NCBI GenBank assembly: GCA_004524425.1
Contig: SDNN01000194.1
Coordinates: forward strand, 1-5,430
Origin: Promethearchaeota archaeon
Lineage (GTDB): Archaea; Asgardarchaeota; Lokiarchaeia; Sigynarchaeales; SOKP01
Length of the DNA: 5,430 nt
Reading direction: 5' to 3'
A program made the translations under genes and the position numbers. This document shows positions 1 to 5,430 of the stretch, in pieces (positions within the stretch are counted from its first letter, which is position 1; each line of letters starts with the position of its first letter). Under the pieces are notes generated by a model. That model saw nothing but the letters and a program-made list of their open reading frames with translations, was not told where the DNA came from and searched no databases.

Positions 1-329
1 ACTGATTTAGTTTTATCATCATCCGGCGAGTCATTGAAATCATTGGTATCATCCGTATAGTCCCATTGATCATAGGATATTACCCATTTAGAGGATCTCT
101 CATCAATAGAATTTACATGTATTTTTTTTTGATCATCCTCATCAAAATCTGCTTCATCCAGAGGAAATATGTCCTCATATACATCCTCGTCGAACTTTTC
201 CACTTTCCATATTAAATTTTTATCTTCTGTAAGTTCGATATTATAATCTGCTGCCACCACGTCTGATATTAAGATGAGGTTGAGCAGAAATAACATCATG
301 ATAATGAGGAAAAATTTCTTGTTTTTCAT
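1..329 (-). CDS. Secreted acidic protein, hypothetical (3' end outside window)
   Basis: I do not recognise the family. The visible 109 residues begin with a clear export signal: a basic start (MKNKK), a hydrophobic core at residues 6-21, and a V-A-A cleavage-like site at about residue 27. The mature part is extremely acidic, with 28 Asp/Glu in about 82 residues, including DEDD and DDD runs and several W/Y residues (IWKVEKFDED, KWVISYDQWDY). This suggests an extracellular or cell-surface protein, possibly binding divalent cations; that role is inference. The reading frame is open to the window edge, so the C-terminus and any membrane anchor are unseen. An in-frame ATG two codons upstream (position 335) is an equally possible start, and neither has a strong ribosome binding site. 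It is transcribed divergently from the coiled-coil gene. Confidence 0.75.
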   Translation of the reverse strand, partial: MKNKKFFLIIMMLFLLNLILISDVVAADYNIELTEDKNLIWKVEKFDEDVYEDIFPLDEADFDEDDQKKIHVNSIDERSSKWVISYDQWDYTDDTNDFNDSPDDDKTKS

Positions 330-335
330 CAGCAT

Positions 336-485
336 CGAAAAGTATCGTTTTATAGCTATAATTAAAAATTATGATTTTCTAATGAATCTTATTACTATTG
401 AGTAAAAATAAATCCAAAACTTTAATTATAAAACTATTTTTAAAATTTAATAAAGATATCTATAGAAATAAGGCGTGAATTAAAA
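336..485. promoter_or_regulatory. Divergent AT-rich intergenic promoter region
   Basis: This is the roughly 150 bp between the two divergent genes and is almost entirely A/T. TATA-like stretches occur for both directions: TTATAAAA at 426-433 for the rightward gene, and TATAAAA/TTTTTAATTATA on the minus strand at about 347-372 for the leftward gene. In such AT-rich DNA these matches are weak evidence. No inverted repeat stands out here and I see no RNA gene. Confidence 0.35.
475..478 (+). promoter_or_regulatory. GTGA ribosome binding site supporting a TTG start
   Basis: AAGGCGTGA at 470-478 places a GTGA core 7 nt before the TTG at 486. The same core, with similar spacing, precedes the zinc-ribbon gene (AAGGTGAT) and the free RAM gene (AGTGAT). 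There is no ATG or GTG in frame between the preceding in-frame stop at 441-443 and this TTG, so the site decides the start. Confidence 0.5.
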
Positions 486-2072
486 TTGGTTGATAAAGTT
501 ATTCCGTACCTCATAAATTTGGGACAAGTAATTCCTGCTCGCTCAAAAGCGTTACTTCTTAATGAAATAACCATGGCGTTAATTGAATGCATTAATATAT
601 ATGGTTCTAAAAAACTCGATAAGATGGGAAAAATTAATAAAGTTGCGACATGCTTTTGGCCCGTTAGATTAATACCCTTGACCGATACGCGGGCTTCTGT
701 ATGCTCATATTTATTGAATAAACAAGAAAAACTTAAAGTAGGACCATTTTCACAGACCCCTCCACCCCCCAATAATGTTATCAAGGCTCCTGATCCAGAG
801 ACATTTCTAGATTCGTTAAGTTCGTACAATAAATCATATTTAAGCAAGAAAAAATATTTCAAACGAGCCACGGTCATCCAAGAAGCGTTATTCAGCACTA
901 ATGAAATTGGATATTTCAAGAATTTCTTCTTAAATCAATATAATCTAAGTTCTTTCGGAGAACCTAGCTTTGTCTTGGAAGGAGATCCCATCGCAAAAAG
1001 TGTCAATCAAATCAAAATCATCCAAGACATTTATGATTACGTGGCTTTAAAAGACGTCAAGATGTTGGATGATTACGGACAGCAAATCATTCAATTATGC
1101 GATAAATGGCTTAAAAAAAGTACTCAAAAAGTAGAACAAATTAAGGGAACTACAGTAGATACAAGAGAAGAAGAAAAGCAATTAGCTCGATTAAACAGCG
1201 AGTTAAAGACAGAAAAAGAAAGAGATCTAAAGAACAAACCAGAAGAATTATTAAAATCAGGAAATTACCGTATAAGTGATAAGACAAGCGAATTCAATAA
1301 ACACATTAATAATATCAATAATGCCGTGGATCGAATAAAAAATGCAGTTAATCAAAAAGACTTGTTTTTGCTTGACGAGGGGATGAATGAACTTAATTTA
1401 AGATATAACGATTTGGGGAATTCAATCAGTAGATATGAAACCGAATTATCACAATTAAAAAAGAACCTCGATAAAGAATCCAGAGACATTGAAAATTCGC
1501 ACAGAAAAAAGATTTCTGATTTGGAGAGCAGGATTTCTGAGGTTGAGAAGGACATAGACCAGAAACATAAAGGTCTTAGGTCAGATCTTGCAACCGCAGA
1601 GGACATTAACCTTGAAATAAAGAATGAAAAACAGAGTTGTTTAGATAACATAGAAGCCATTAAAGACAGTGAATTAACCGATCTTCAACAATTTTTCAAT
1701 GATTACACGATAGAAATCAAGACTCAGAATATCGTGGTGGGAATTCCTATATTTATATTCTACTTCGTGGATCCGAACACGAGCAAGACATCAGAAAGAG
1801 TTCCCGTCCTTCCACTTATGATTGAAAATGGAAAAGTGCAAAGGACTAAAGTAACCGACAGTTTTAGAAAAGAGCTAACTAATTTGATGAATAAATACAC
1901 TCCAATGGTAAATCTTGTTGAAAATGAAGGAGAAAAAAATAATTTAATGGAATCCATAAAGAATTTTGACACGCAAGTTGAGGATGCAATTAATGATTTA
2001 CGGATGCAGAAAATTTTAGGAAAAAAATCAGCAGACCAAGCTAAGGACGTAATAAATAATTTAATGTGGTAA
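486..2072 (+). CDS. Coiled-coil protein of unknown function, 528 aa
   Basis: I do not recognise this family. Residues 1-85 form an N-terminal unit with a helix-rich start and a beta-like stretch (CFWPVRLIPL, about 56-65). A proline run (TPPPP, 91-95) acts as a hinge to a helical domain at about 100-210. Residues about 213-260 and 265-405 are highly charged, rich in E, K, D, L and I with heptad-like spacing, and read as coiled coil interrupted by a short loop. Residues 410-450 return to beta-like sequence (IVVGIPIFIFYFV, then RVPVLPLMI), followed by a helical tail to 528. There is no signal peptide, and the 13-residue hydrophobic stretch is short for a membrane span, so the protein is probably cytoplasmic. 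No P-loop or catalytic motif is visible. It starts at TTG, supported by GTGA 7 nt upstream; the next in-frame ATG is codon 30. It appears monocistronic and is followed by a T-tract. Confidence 0.85.
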   Translation: MVDKVIPYLINLGQVIPARSKALLLNEITMALIECINIYGSKKLDKMGKINKVATCFWPVRLIPLTDTRASVCSYLLNKQEKLKVGPFSQTPPPPNNVIKAPDPETFLDSLSSYNKSYLSKKKYFKRATVIQEALFSTNEIGYFKNFFLNQYNLSSFGEPSFVLEGDPIAKSVNQIKIIQDIYDYVALKDVKMLDDYGQQIIQLCDKWLKKSTQKVEQIKGTTVDTREEEKQLARLNSELKTEKERDLKNKPEELLKSGNYRISDKTSEFNKHINNINNAVDRIKNAVNQKDLFLLDEGMNELNLRYNDLGNSISRYETELSQLKKNLDKESRDIENSHRKKISDLESRISEVEKDIDQKHKGLRSDLATAEDINLEIKNEKQSCLDNIEAIKDSELTDLQQFFNDYTIEIKTQNIVVGIPIFIFYFVDPNTSKTSERVPVLPLMIENGKVQRTKVTDSFRKELTNLMNKYTPMVNLVENEGEKNNLMESIKNFDTQVEDAINDLRMQKILGKKSADQAKDVINNLMW

Positions 2073-2077
2073 TTAGA

Positions 2078-2085
2078 TTTTTTTT
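2078..2085 (+). terminator. T8 tract, archaeal-type terminator
   Basis: Eight consecutive T residues begin 6 bases after the stop codon of the coiled-coil gene, followed by a further T-rich stretch to about 2100. There is no hairpin. Oligo-T tracts alone are enough for intrinsic termination by archaeal RNA polymerase, and this one sits in the 45-bp gap between convergent genes. Confidence 0.5.
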
Positions 2086-2117
2086 ATTTAATTCTTTTAT
2101 TCATTTATAGAGCCTTC

Positions 2118-2285
2118 TCATCCCATATAATTCATTTTTTTTCCACAACATTCAGGGATGGATTGATAACCGCATTCTTTTGAACAACAACACATCAAAT
2201 ACTCTCCATTTAAAATCATCGAGGTGTCGCAACATTTTGGCACCTCTATTTCTCTTCCACACGTGCCACATCTTAAGTTTGCCAT
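2118..2285 (-). CDS. Small ten-cysteine zinc-ribbon-like protein, 55 aa
   Basis: This 55-residue protein has ten cysteines: C6 and C9 (a CGTCG knuckle), C18-C19, C32-C33-C34, C38, and C46-C47. An internal repeat is visible: VPKCCDTSM at 15-23 matches IPECCGKKM at 43-51. A central strand (NGEYLMCC) and a CSKECGY element at 34-40 lie between them. This is a metal-binding zinc-ribbon arrangement, and I associate the repeated P-x-C-C/H-G-x-x-M pattern with small archaeal zinc-binding proteins of unknown role. It could bind zinc or another soft metal; the metal and partners are not shown. The start at 2285 is preferred over a longer frame reaching 2339, because AAGGTGAT lies 7 nt upstream of this ATG and the CGTCG motif then falls at the N-terminus. 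The gene has its own upstream region with a TATA-like box and repeat. Confidence 0.8.
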   Translation of the reverse strand: MANLRCGTCGREIEVPKCCDTSMILNGEYLMCCCSKECGYQSIPECCGKKMNYMG

Positions 2286-2292
2286 GTAATTT

Positions 2293-2300
2293 ATCACCTT
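2293..2300 (-). promoter_or_regulatory. Strong ribosome binding site (AAGGTGAT) of the zinc-ribbon gene
   Basis: AAGGTGAT matches the usual complement of the archaeal 16S 3' end and ends 7 nt before the ATG at 2285. It fixes the start and makes the 18-codon upstream extension unlikely to be translated. Confidence 0.7.
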
Positions 2301-2353
2301 TAATAAGTCTCTAAGTTCAAGAAAAAGGTATTCAATCAAAAATACTCCTTTTA

Positions 2354-2362
2354 TATTTTATA
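2354..2362 (-). promoter_or_regulatory. TATA-like box (TATAAAATA) upstream of the zinc-ribbon gene
   Basis: TATAAAATA lies about 70 bp upstream of the zinc-ribbon ATG. A start site about 25 bp downstream would give a leader of roughly 45-50 nt carrying the AAGGTGAT site. The surrounding DNA is AT-rich, so the match is only suggestive. The nearby repeat at 2371-2394 makes a regulated promoter more plausible. Confidence 0.4.
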
Positions 2363-2370
2363 ATATCTTA

Positions 2371-2394
2371 AAATAGAACTATTTCAAAATAGAA
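2371..2394. repeat. Three alternating 6-bp half-sites, candidate operator
   Basis: AAATAG (2371-2376), CTATTT (2379-2384) and AAATAG (2387-2392) are arranged with 2-bp spacers and an 8-bp period, forming two overlapping palindromes. The direct copies extend to AAATAGAA (2371-2378 and 2387-2394). The array ends about 9 bp upstream of the TATA-like box of the zinc-ribbon gene, where archaeal regulators commonly bind. No cognate regulator with a DNA-binding domain is visible in the window. Confidence 0.4.
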
Positions 2395-2420
2395 GTATAA
2401 TTCTCAGAATTTTTTAAACT

Positions 2421-2427
2421 AAAAAAA
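2421..2427 (-). terminator. T7 tract ending the kor-transporter-RAM cluster
   Basis: On the minus strand this is a run of seven T residues, 38 nt downstream of the stop of the free RAM gene and about 20 nt past a 9-bp hairpin. It is the best candidate transcription end for the leftward operon, ahead of the separate promoter of the zinc-ribbon gene. Confidence 0.45.
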
Positions 2428-2447
2428 TGATCGACTTTCATTACAGC

Positions 2448-2482
2448 AAGGAGTTCTAAATCGGCTATTTGATGAACTCCTT
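2448..2482 (-). repeat. 9-bp inverted repeat spanning the RAM gene stop codon
   Basis: AAGGAGTTC (2448-2456) and GAACTCCTT (2474-2482) are perfect inverted copies with a 17-nt loop that contains the TAG stop codon. The right arm overlaps a second, smaller palindrome at 2471-2486 (GATGAA / TTCATC arms, 4-nt loop), so the RNA could form either hairpin but not both fully. The site may act as a terminator element or 3'-end stabiliser. Confidence 0.5.
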
Positions 2483-2710
2483 CATCACGACATGCGTATT
2501 AGTCACAATAATACCATCAATAAGGTCTATTTTATTAGCAAATGACTCGTAGAGTTCATCTGTAGATTCAACTTCAATTTCCGCAAGAAGATCATAATCC
2601 CCCGTCAGTGAAAATACTGTTTTGATTTCAGGGATTTTTTTGAATTGTTCAATTACCCGAGTCATGGCCTTATGTTCCACTTGACAAAATATAATAGCTT
2701 TCACGGTCAT
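2465..2710 (-). CDS. Stand-alone Lrp/AsnC-type ligand-binding (RAM) domain protein, 81 aa
   Basis: The whole protein is one RAM domain (the Lrp/AsnC effector domain, an alpha-beta sandwich of the ferredoxin-like type). It has a first strand VKAIIFCQV at 3-11, a helix at about 14-25, IPEIKTVFSLTG at 26-37, the family signature G-D-Y-D-L-L at 37-42, a second helix at about 50-62, and a last strand GIIVTNTHVVM. It has no helix-turn-helix, so it cannot bind DNA by the Lrp mode. In the family this domain oligomerises and binds amino acids or similar small ligands at subunit interfaces. It follows the transporter gene by 23 nt, and that transporter carries a homologous domain, so the two may share a ligand or co-assemble (inference). 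The start at 2710 is chosen because AGTGAT lies 4 nt upstream; a GTG three codons earlier is part of that site. Confidence 0.9.
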   Translation of the reverse strand: MTVKAIIFCQVEHKAMTRVIEQFKKIPEIKTVFSLTGDYDLLAEIEVESTDELYESFANKIDLIDGIIVTNTHVVMKEFIK

Positions 2711-2733
2711 TAAAATCACTTTTTCTATTAAAA

Positions 2734-4065
2734 TTAAGTTAAGGTTATTTTATTTACTTTTTTAATGAAAAGAATTTTAACTTTTTTAATTCCTTCTAAA
2801 TTTCTTATCTGAGTATCTATCAAGTAATAAAGATCTTTGATAGAATTTGTTTTCACGTTTAGCAATAGGTCATAGGCTCCTATTAAAGGATTTACACCAT
2901 AAACTCCATCAAATCTAATTAAATTCAAAGAGAGTTTCTTCATGATTCTAAAATCATGTGTAATTAAAACAAACGCATTTACTTTATTTTTGGTTTCATG
3001 TGCATATCTAAATAGAATTGAGAGCGTCAAGAGAAACAAAACGATGGTTAAATATGCAATTGGAAAATCTTGACCTCTTACTAATAGGATTCCAAATAAT
3101 AAGCCACCTATTGGTTCAATTACAGCGAGGATGGAGCCCCATTGGCTATAAGTCAACTCATAAGGACTCCAATTAACTTCTGCGATAAAAACCAAGAGAT
3201 ATGGTATGATCGTAGAAAATAAAATCAAAAAAAGGATCTCCCAGTTTAGCATTATTTGAAAAATGTTGGTAAAATCATCAGAAAATTGCATTATTTCCCT
3301 AGATAAATCTCCACTGATAGGTATTAGATAAAAAATCAAAATAAATGGAAACATGGTACCGACTCCAAGCAAAAAAGTCATGGCAATCTTGAAGTTGAGA
3401 TGAGCAATTTTATAATTTCTATTTGAATTAATCAATTTGATCTCTTTTTTGGTGTAAGTATCTTTGGTCAACCCAATTTGAAAGAAAGTGGCGCATATTG
3501 TAAATAATAAAACATAAAAAAATCCAAAAAACGTGATATTATTCTCTTGAGCATTTGAAATTTGCAATTCGACATAGATGATGATTCCTATTGAGAAAAT
3601 GAGGATTACCAAGTATAATACCTTGAAAAAGTCTAATCGTTCAGATTTAACTCCATGTTCATAAAAAGCAATGAGAACGATGCTCAATTGAAAACCAATC
3701 ATAGTAAAAGCAATTGACGTAGTCTTTAAAGCTAAAAAATATCCAATGATAGGAAGGATTATACCGAAAAACCCAAGAGCCATGTAGTAGAATATTTTTA
3801 TAACCCCGAAAAACTCTTCATTTTTTTGGAAGGAGAATTTAAAGAAAGACTTTAAAGATATCTTCATTTTAACGTCGGTGGCTTTTCTATTATTCATGTA
3901 GACAAAATAAAACGCAACTATTAAGAAGAAAATTCCCGAGACAAAAAATCTTAAGAAAATTATCATCAAAATAGAAATTTTATCAAACAATCCTATAACT
4001 AAAACAGGGATTAAACTCCATAATATTCCTGCTGAGATTAAATATAAAATGTATTTATTTTGCAT
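2734..4065 (-). CDS. DMT/EamA-family transporter with C-terminal Lrp/AsnC-type RAM domain, 443 aa
   Basis: Residues 1-355 resemble the drug/metabolite transporter (EamA) fold with ten predicted helices, roughly 6-27, 31-57, 92-112, 117-135, 147-166, 176-198, 226-249, 273-295, 309-329 and 334-353. The ends of both repeats look typical: ALKTTSIAF followed by a hydrophobic helix, and SILAVIEPIGGLLFGILLV. Lys/Arg-rich loops at 58-90 and 199-225 fit a cytoplasmic side, and the acidic loop at 250-270 fits the outside. Residues 361-437 form a RAM domain: VNAFVLITHD, a helix, FDGVYGVNPLIG, the G-A-Y-D-L-L signature at 396-401, a helix, then GIKKVKILFIKK. The C-terminus should be cytoplasmic, so the domain could gate transport in response to an intracellular ligand. 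DMT members often export amino acids or metabolites; the substrate here is unknown. The gene starts 29 nt after the gamma subunit stop, with a weak AAAGG site 13 nt before the ATG. Confidence 0.88.
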   Translation of the reverse strand: MQNKYILYLISAGILWSLIPVLVIGLFDKISILMIIFLRFFVSGIFFLIVAFYFVYMNNRKATDVKMKISLKSFFKFSFQKNEEFFGVIKIFYYMALGFFGIILPIIGYFLALKTTSIAFTMIGFQLSIVLIAFYEHGVKSERLDFFKVLYLVILIFSIGIIIYVELQISNAQENNITFFGFFYVLLFTICATFFQIGLTKDTYTKKEIKLINSNRNYKIAHLNFKIAMTFLLGVGTMFPFILIFYLIPISGDLSREIMQFSDDFTNIFQIMLNWEILFLILFSTIIPYLLVFIAEVNWSPYELTYSQWGSILAVIEPIGGLLFGILLVRGQDFPIAYLTIVLFLLTLSILFRYAHETKNKVNAFVLITHDFRIMKKLSLNLIRFDGVYGVNPLIGAYDLLLNVKTNSIKDLYYLIDTQIRNLEGIKKVKILFIKKVNKITLT

Positions 4066-4094
4066 GGGATGGTTAAAACCTTTCTAATTTTTAT

Positions 4095-4649
4095 TTACTC
4101 TGAGAAATATTCAAATCCTTTTTGGAATGCTTTCAAATTTATTTCTTTAAATTTTTCGGGAATGGATTCAATTATCGATTTAATTAATGATTCTTTGGAG
4201 GTTATTTTGGATATTTTACATAGCGCACCAAGCATGATGATGTTCACAACTCTTTTGTTTTCTAGTTCAATTGCCAATTTTGTTGCTGGGATTTCATATA
4301 ATTTTTCAATTTCTGCGTTGGGATGTACTAAATCTGAGTTAATAAATACCATGCAGTCATGTTTAGTATCTTGAAAATACTCTTCGAAGGCATCTTGAGA
4401 CAAGGCAATTAATATATCTGCTTTATCAATGACGGGATAATTTATCATTTCTTTTTTTGAAATAATAACATCACTTTTCACTTTAGATCCTCGCTGTTCG
4501 GCACCATAGGATTGTGTTTGTACTGCATTTTTGTCATCATATATTGCAGATTTTCCAAGAATAATACTTGAAAGAATTACACCCATCCCGCCGAGACCAC
4601 AGAAGCGAATTTTTATATCATTATTTTTTATGTTTTTCCCAGAATTCAT
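4095..4649 (-). CDS. korC: 2-oxoacid:ferredoxin oxidoreductase, gamma subunit
   Basis: This is the small (gamma) subunit of a multisubunit 2-oxoacid:ferredoxin oxidoreductase, which oxidatively decarboxylates a 2-oxoacid to its acyl-CoA and reduces ferredoxin in the cytoplasm. It has the family N-terminal motif IRFCGLGGMGV followed by a helix (SSIILGKSAIY), the signature TQSYGAEQRGSKVKSDVIIS, DKADILIALSQDAFEEY, an IPATKLAIEL stretch, and NKRVVNIIMLGAL. The length (184 aa) is normal for the subunit. The ATG at 4649 is preferred: AAGGAG ends 10 nt upstream, whereas the ATG at 4658 lies only 1 nt from it. The gene overlaps the end of the beta subunit by 29 nt (38 nt with the longer start), which implies translational coupling. 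The exact 2-oxoacid (2-oxoglutarate, branched-chain or other) cannot be read from the sequence. Confidence 0.9.
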   Translation of the reverse strand: MNSGKNIKNNDIKIRFCGLGGMGVILSSIILGKSAIYDDKNAVQTQSYGAEQRGSKVKSDVIISKKEMINYPVIDKADILIALSQDAFEEYFQDTKHDCMVFINSDLVHPNAEIEKLYEIPATKLAIELENKRVVNIIMLGALCKISKITSKESLIKSIIESIPEKFKEINLKAFQKGFEYFSE

Positions 4650-5430
4650 TTCTAGCATTCTCCTTCAATTCTTCATATAACTGATGATAATCTTGTATAT
4701 CTTGCCTGTCAGCAAGTTCACCAATTATTATTTTTCCTTCATAGTGAGCTGTAAAGCATTCATTCAAATCTTTAAATACATGATTTGTGGGGCTGTCTTT
4801 ACCATCAGGTGCATACTTAATTGATTCATTTAAAAAATATTCAATATACTCATTTGTTTCCTTAAATTGTTTTTTATTCACAGGACATTGCGATAAGATT
4901 TCTATAAAAGCAAAACCTTTTTTTTGTAATCCTTTCTTAATTGAGTTTATAATCTGTATTGAATGTGCTGTAGTCCATCTGGCAACATAAACGGCTCCAG
5001 CGGCCCTTGCTAAAAATGATAGATTAAATGAATGTTCAATATTCTTATAAGGAGTTGTGGTTGAAAATTCTCCCATTCTCATTGTCGGAGATACTTGACC
5101 ACCTGTCATTCCATAATTTTCATTGTTTATGCAGATTACGGTAATCGTAATGTTTCTTCTAACCGCTTGTAAAAAATGATTTAATCCGATGGCAGCAATA
5201 TCACCATCTCCAGTAAAAACAATGACATTTAATTCTGGATTAGTGACTTTTATGCCAGTTGCATATGCAATAGCTCGACCATGCGTGGTATGAACCCCAT
5301 AAGCTTCAATATACGCAGGTAACCTAGAAGAGCATCCAATTCCAGAGACAAATACTAATTTGTCTTGTGAAATTTGTAAATCATCAATAGCTCTTATAAC
5401 ATATTGAAGAACTTGTCCATTTCCACATCC
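4621..5430 (-). CDS. korB: 2-oxoacid:ferredoxin oxidoreductase, beta (TPP-binding) subunit, N-terminus outside window
   Basis: This is the catalytic thiamine-diphosphate subunit, with 269 residues visible; probably about 20 are missing at the N-terminus. The frame is open to the window edge, beginning GCGNGQVLQ, the end of the C-x-x-C-G iron-sulfur motif. Further ligand cysteines are in GIGCSSRLP and in LSQCPVNKK, fitting one 4Fe-4S cluster. The HTTHGRAIAYATGIK segment is typical of the family. The TPP/Mg motif is GDGD at about 5200-5211, followed by the downstream NN in CINNENYGMTGGQVSPT. STTTPY and AAGAVYVARWTTAH are also family hallmarks. An internal Met at 5109 is not the start, because the conserved TPP motif lies upstream in the same frame. 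The alpha subunit is expected further upstream, outside the window. Substrate specificity is not resolved; the KorB/OorB type is the best fit. Confidence 0.93.
   Translation of the reverse strand, partial: GCGNGQVLQYVIRAIDDLQISQDKLVFVSGIGCSSRLPAYIEAYGVHTTHGRAIAYATGIKVTNPELNVIVFTGDGDIAAIGLNHFLQAVRRNITITVICINNENYGMTGGQVSPTMRMGEFSTTTPYKNIEHSFNLSFLARAAGAVYVARWTTAHSIQIINSIKKGLQKKGFAFIEILSQCPVNKKQFKETNEYIEYFLNESIKYAPDGKDSPTNHVFKDLNECFTAHYEGKIIIGELADRQDIQDYHQLYEELKENARNEFWEKHKK

Noticed and set aside
754..771. C-rich tract (C4 and C6 runs) as a phase-variable slippage site
   Set aside because: Striking in AT-rich DNA, but it simply encodes a TPPPP linker, the frame is intact, and six bases is short for phase variation.
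440..919. 159-codon open frame on the minus strand
   Set aside because: It lies antisense to the coiled-coil gene and has no recognisable domain or ribosome binding site; the opposite frame is longer and reads as a coherent protein.
1352..1972. Two shorter minus-strand open frames (1352..1660 and 1760..1972)
   Set aside because: Both are antisense to the coiled-coil region. Their Ser/Phe/Leu-rich composition is the expected mirror of Glu/Lys-rich codons.
2379..2441. 20-residue minus-strand mini-ORF after the RAM gene
   Set aside because: It has no ribosome binding site at suitable spacing, runs through the T7 tract and the half-site repeat, and has no recognisable features.
4071..4080. GGTT/AACC palindrome between korC and the transporter gene
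   Set aside because: Only 4-bp arms, likely chance; it overlaps the weak AAAGG ribosome binding site and gives no convincing operator or terminator.
4060..4374. 104-codon plus-strand open frame
   Set aside because: Antisense to korC, which has strong family motifs; no supporting start signal.
4787..4990. 67-codon plus-strand open frame
   Set aside because: Antisense to conserved korB sequence; Phe/Cys/Ile-rich mirror composition.
4621..5109. korB read as a 162-residue protein starting at an internal Met
   Set aside because: The frame stays open to the window end and encodes the conserved GCG and TPP-binding GDGD motifs upstream of that Met.

Overview
The window is AT-rich, with short intergenic gaps. 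It has archaeal hallmarks: a ferredoxin-dependent 2-oxoacid oxidoreductase, Lrp/AsnC-type ligand-binding (RAM) domains, TATA-like boxes, T-tract terminators, and ribosome binding sites built around GTGAT. Together with the low GC and the acidic secreted protein at the left edge, this suggests an archaeon, perhaps a Lokiarchaeia-like Asgard lineage. That lineage guess is an impression from composition and protein style, not a demonstrated assignment.

Layout. A secreted, very acidic protein runs leftward out of the window (1..329, minus; its 3' end is missing). Across an AT-only divergent intergenic region, a 528-residue coiled-coil protein of unknown function is read rightward (486..2072). It converges on a 55-residue, ten-cysteine zinc-ribbon protein (2118..2285, minus). 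The remainder is one minus-strand cluster, read right to left: the beta subunit of a 2-oxoacid:ferredoxin oxidoreductase (4621..5430, N-terminus outside the window), its gamma subunit (4095..4649, overlapping beta), a ten-helix DMT/EamA transporter with an Lrp/AsnC-type RAM domain fused to its C-terminus (2734..4065), and a free-standing RAM domain (2465..2710). Gaps inside the cluster are 29 and 23 nt, and a hairpin plus T-tract follows the last gene, so it looks like one operon.

The main novelty is the pair of RAM domains. One is tethered to a membrane transporter and the other is soluble, and neither carries a DNA-binding helix-turn-helix. They lie immediately downstream of a keto-acid-oxidising enzyme. 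The simplest reading is a small-molecule sensor that gates or reports on transport of an amino acid or 2-oxoacid whose carbon skeleton feeds the oxidoreductase. This is inference from domain content and gene order. A second point is a three-half-site repeat next to the TATA-like box of the zinc-ribbon gene.
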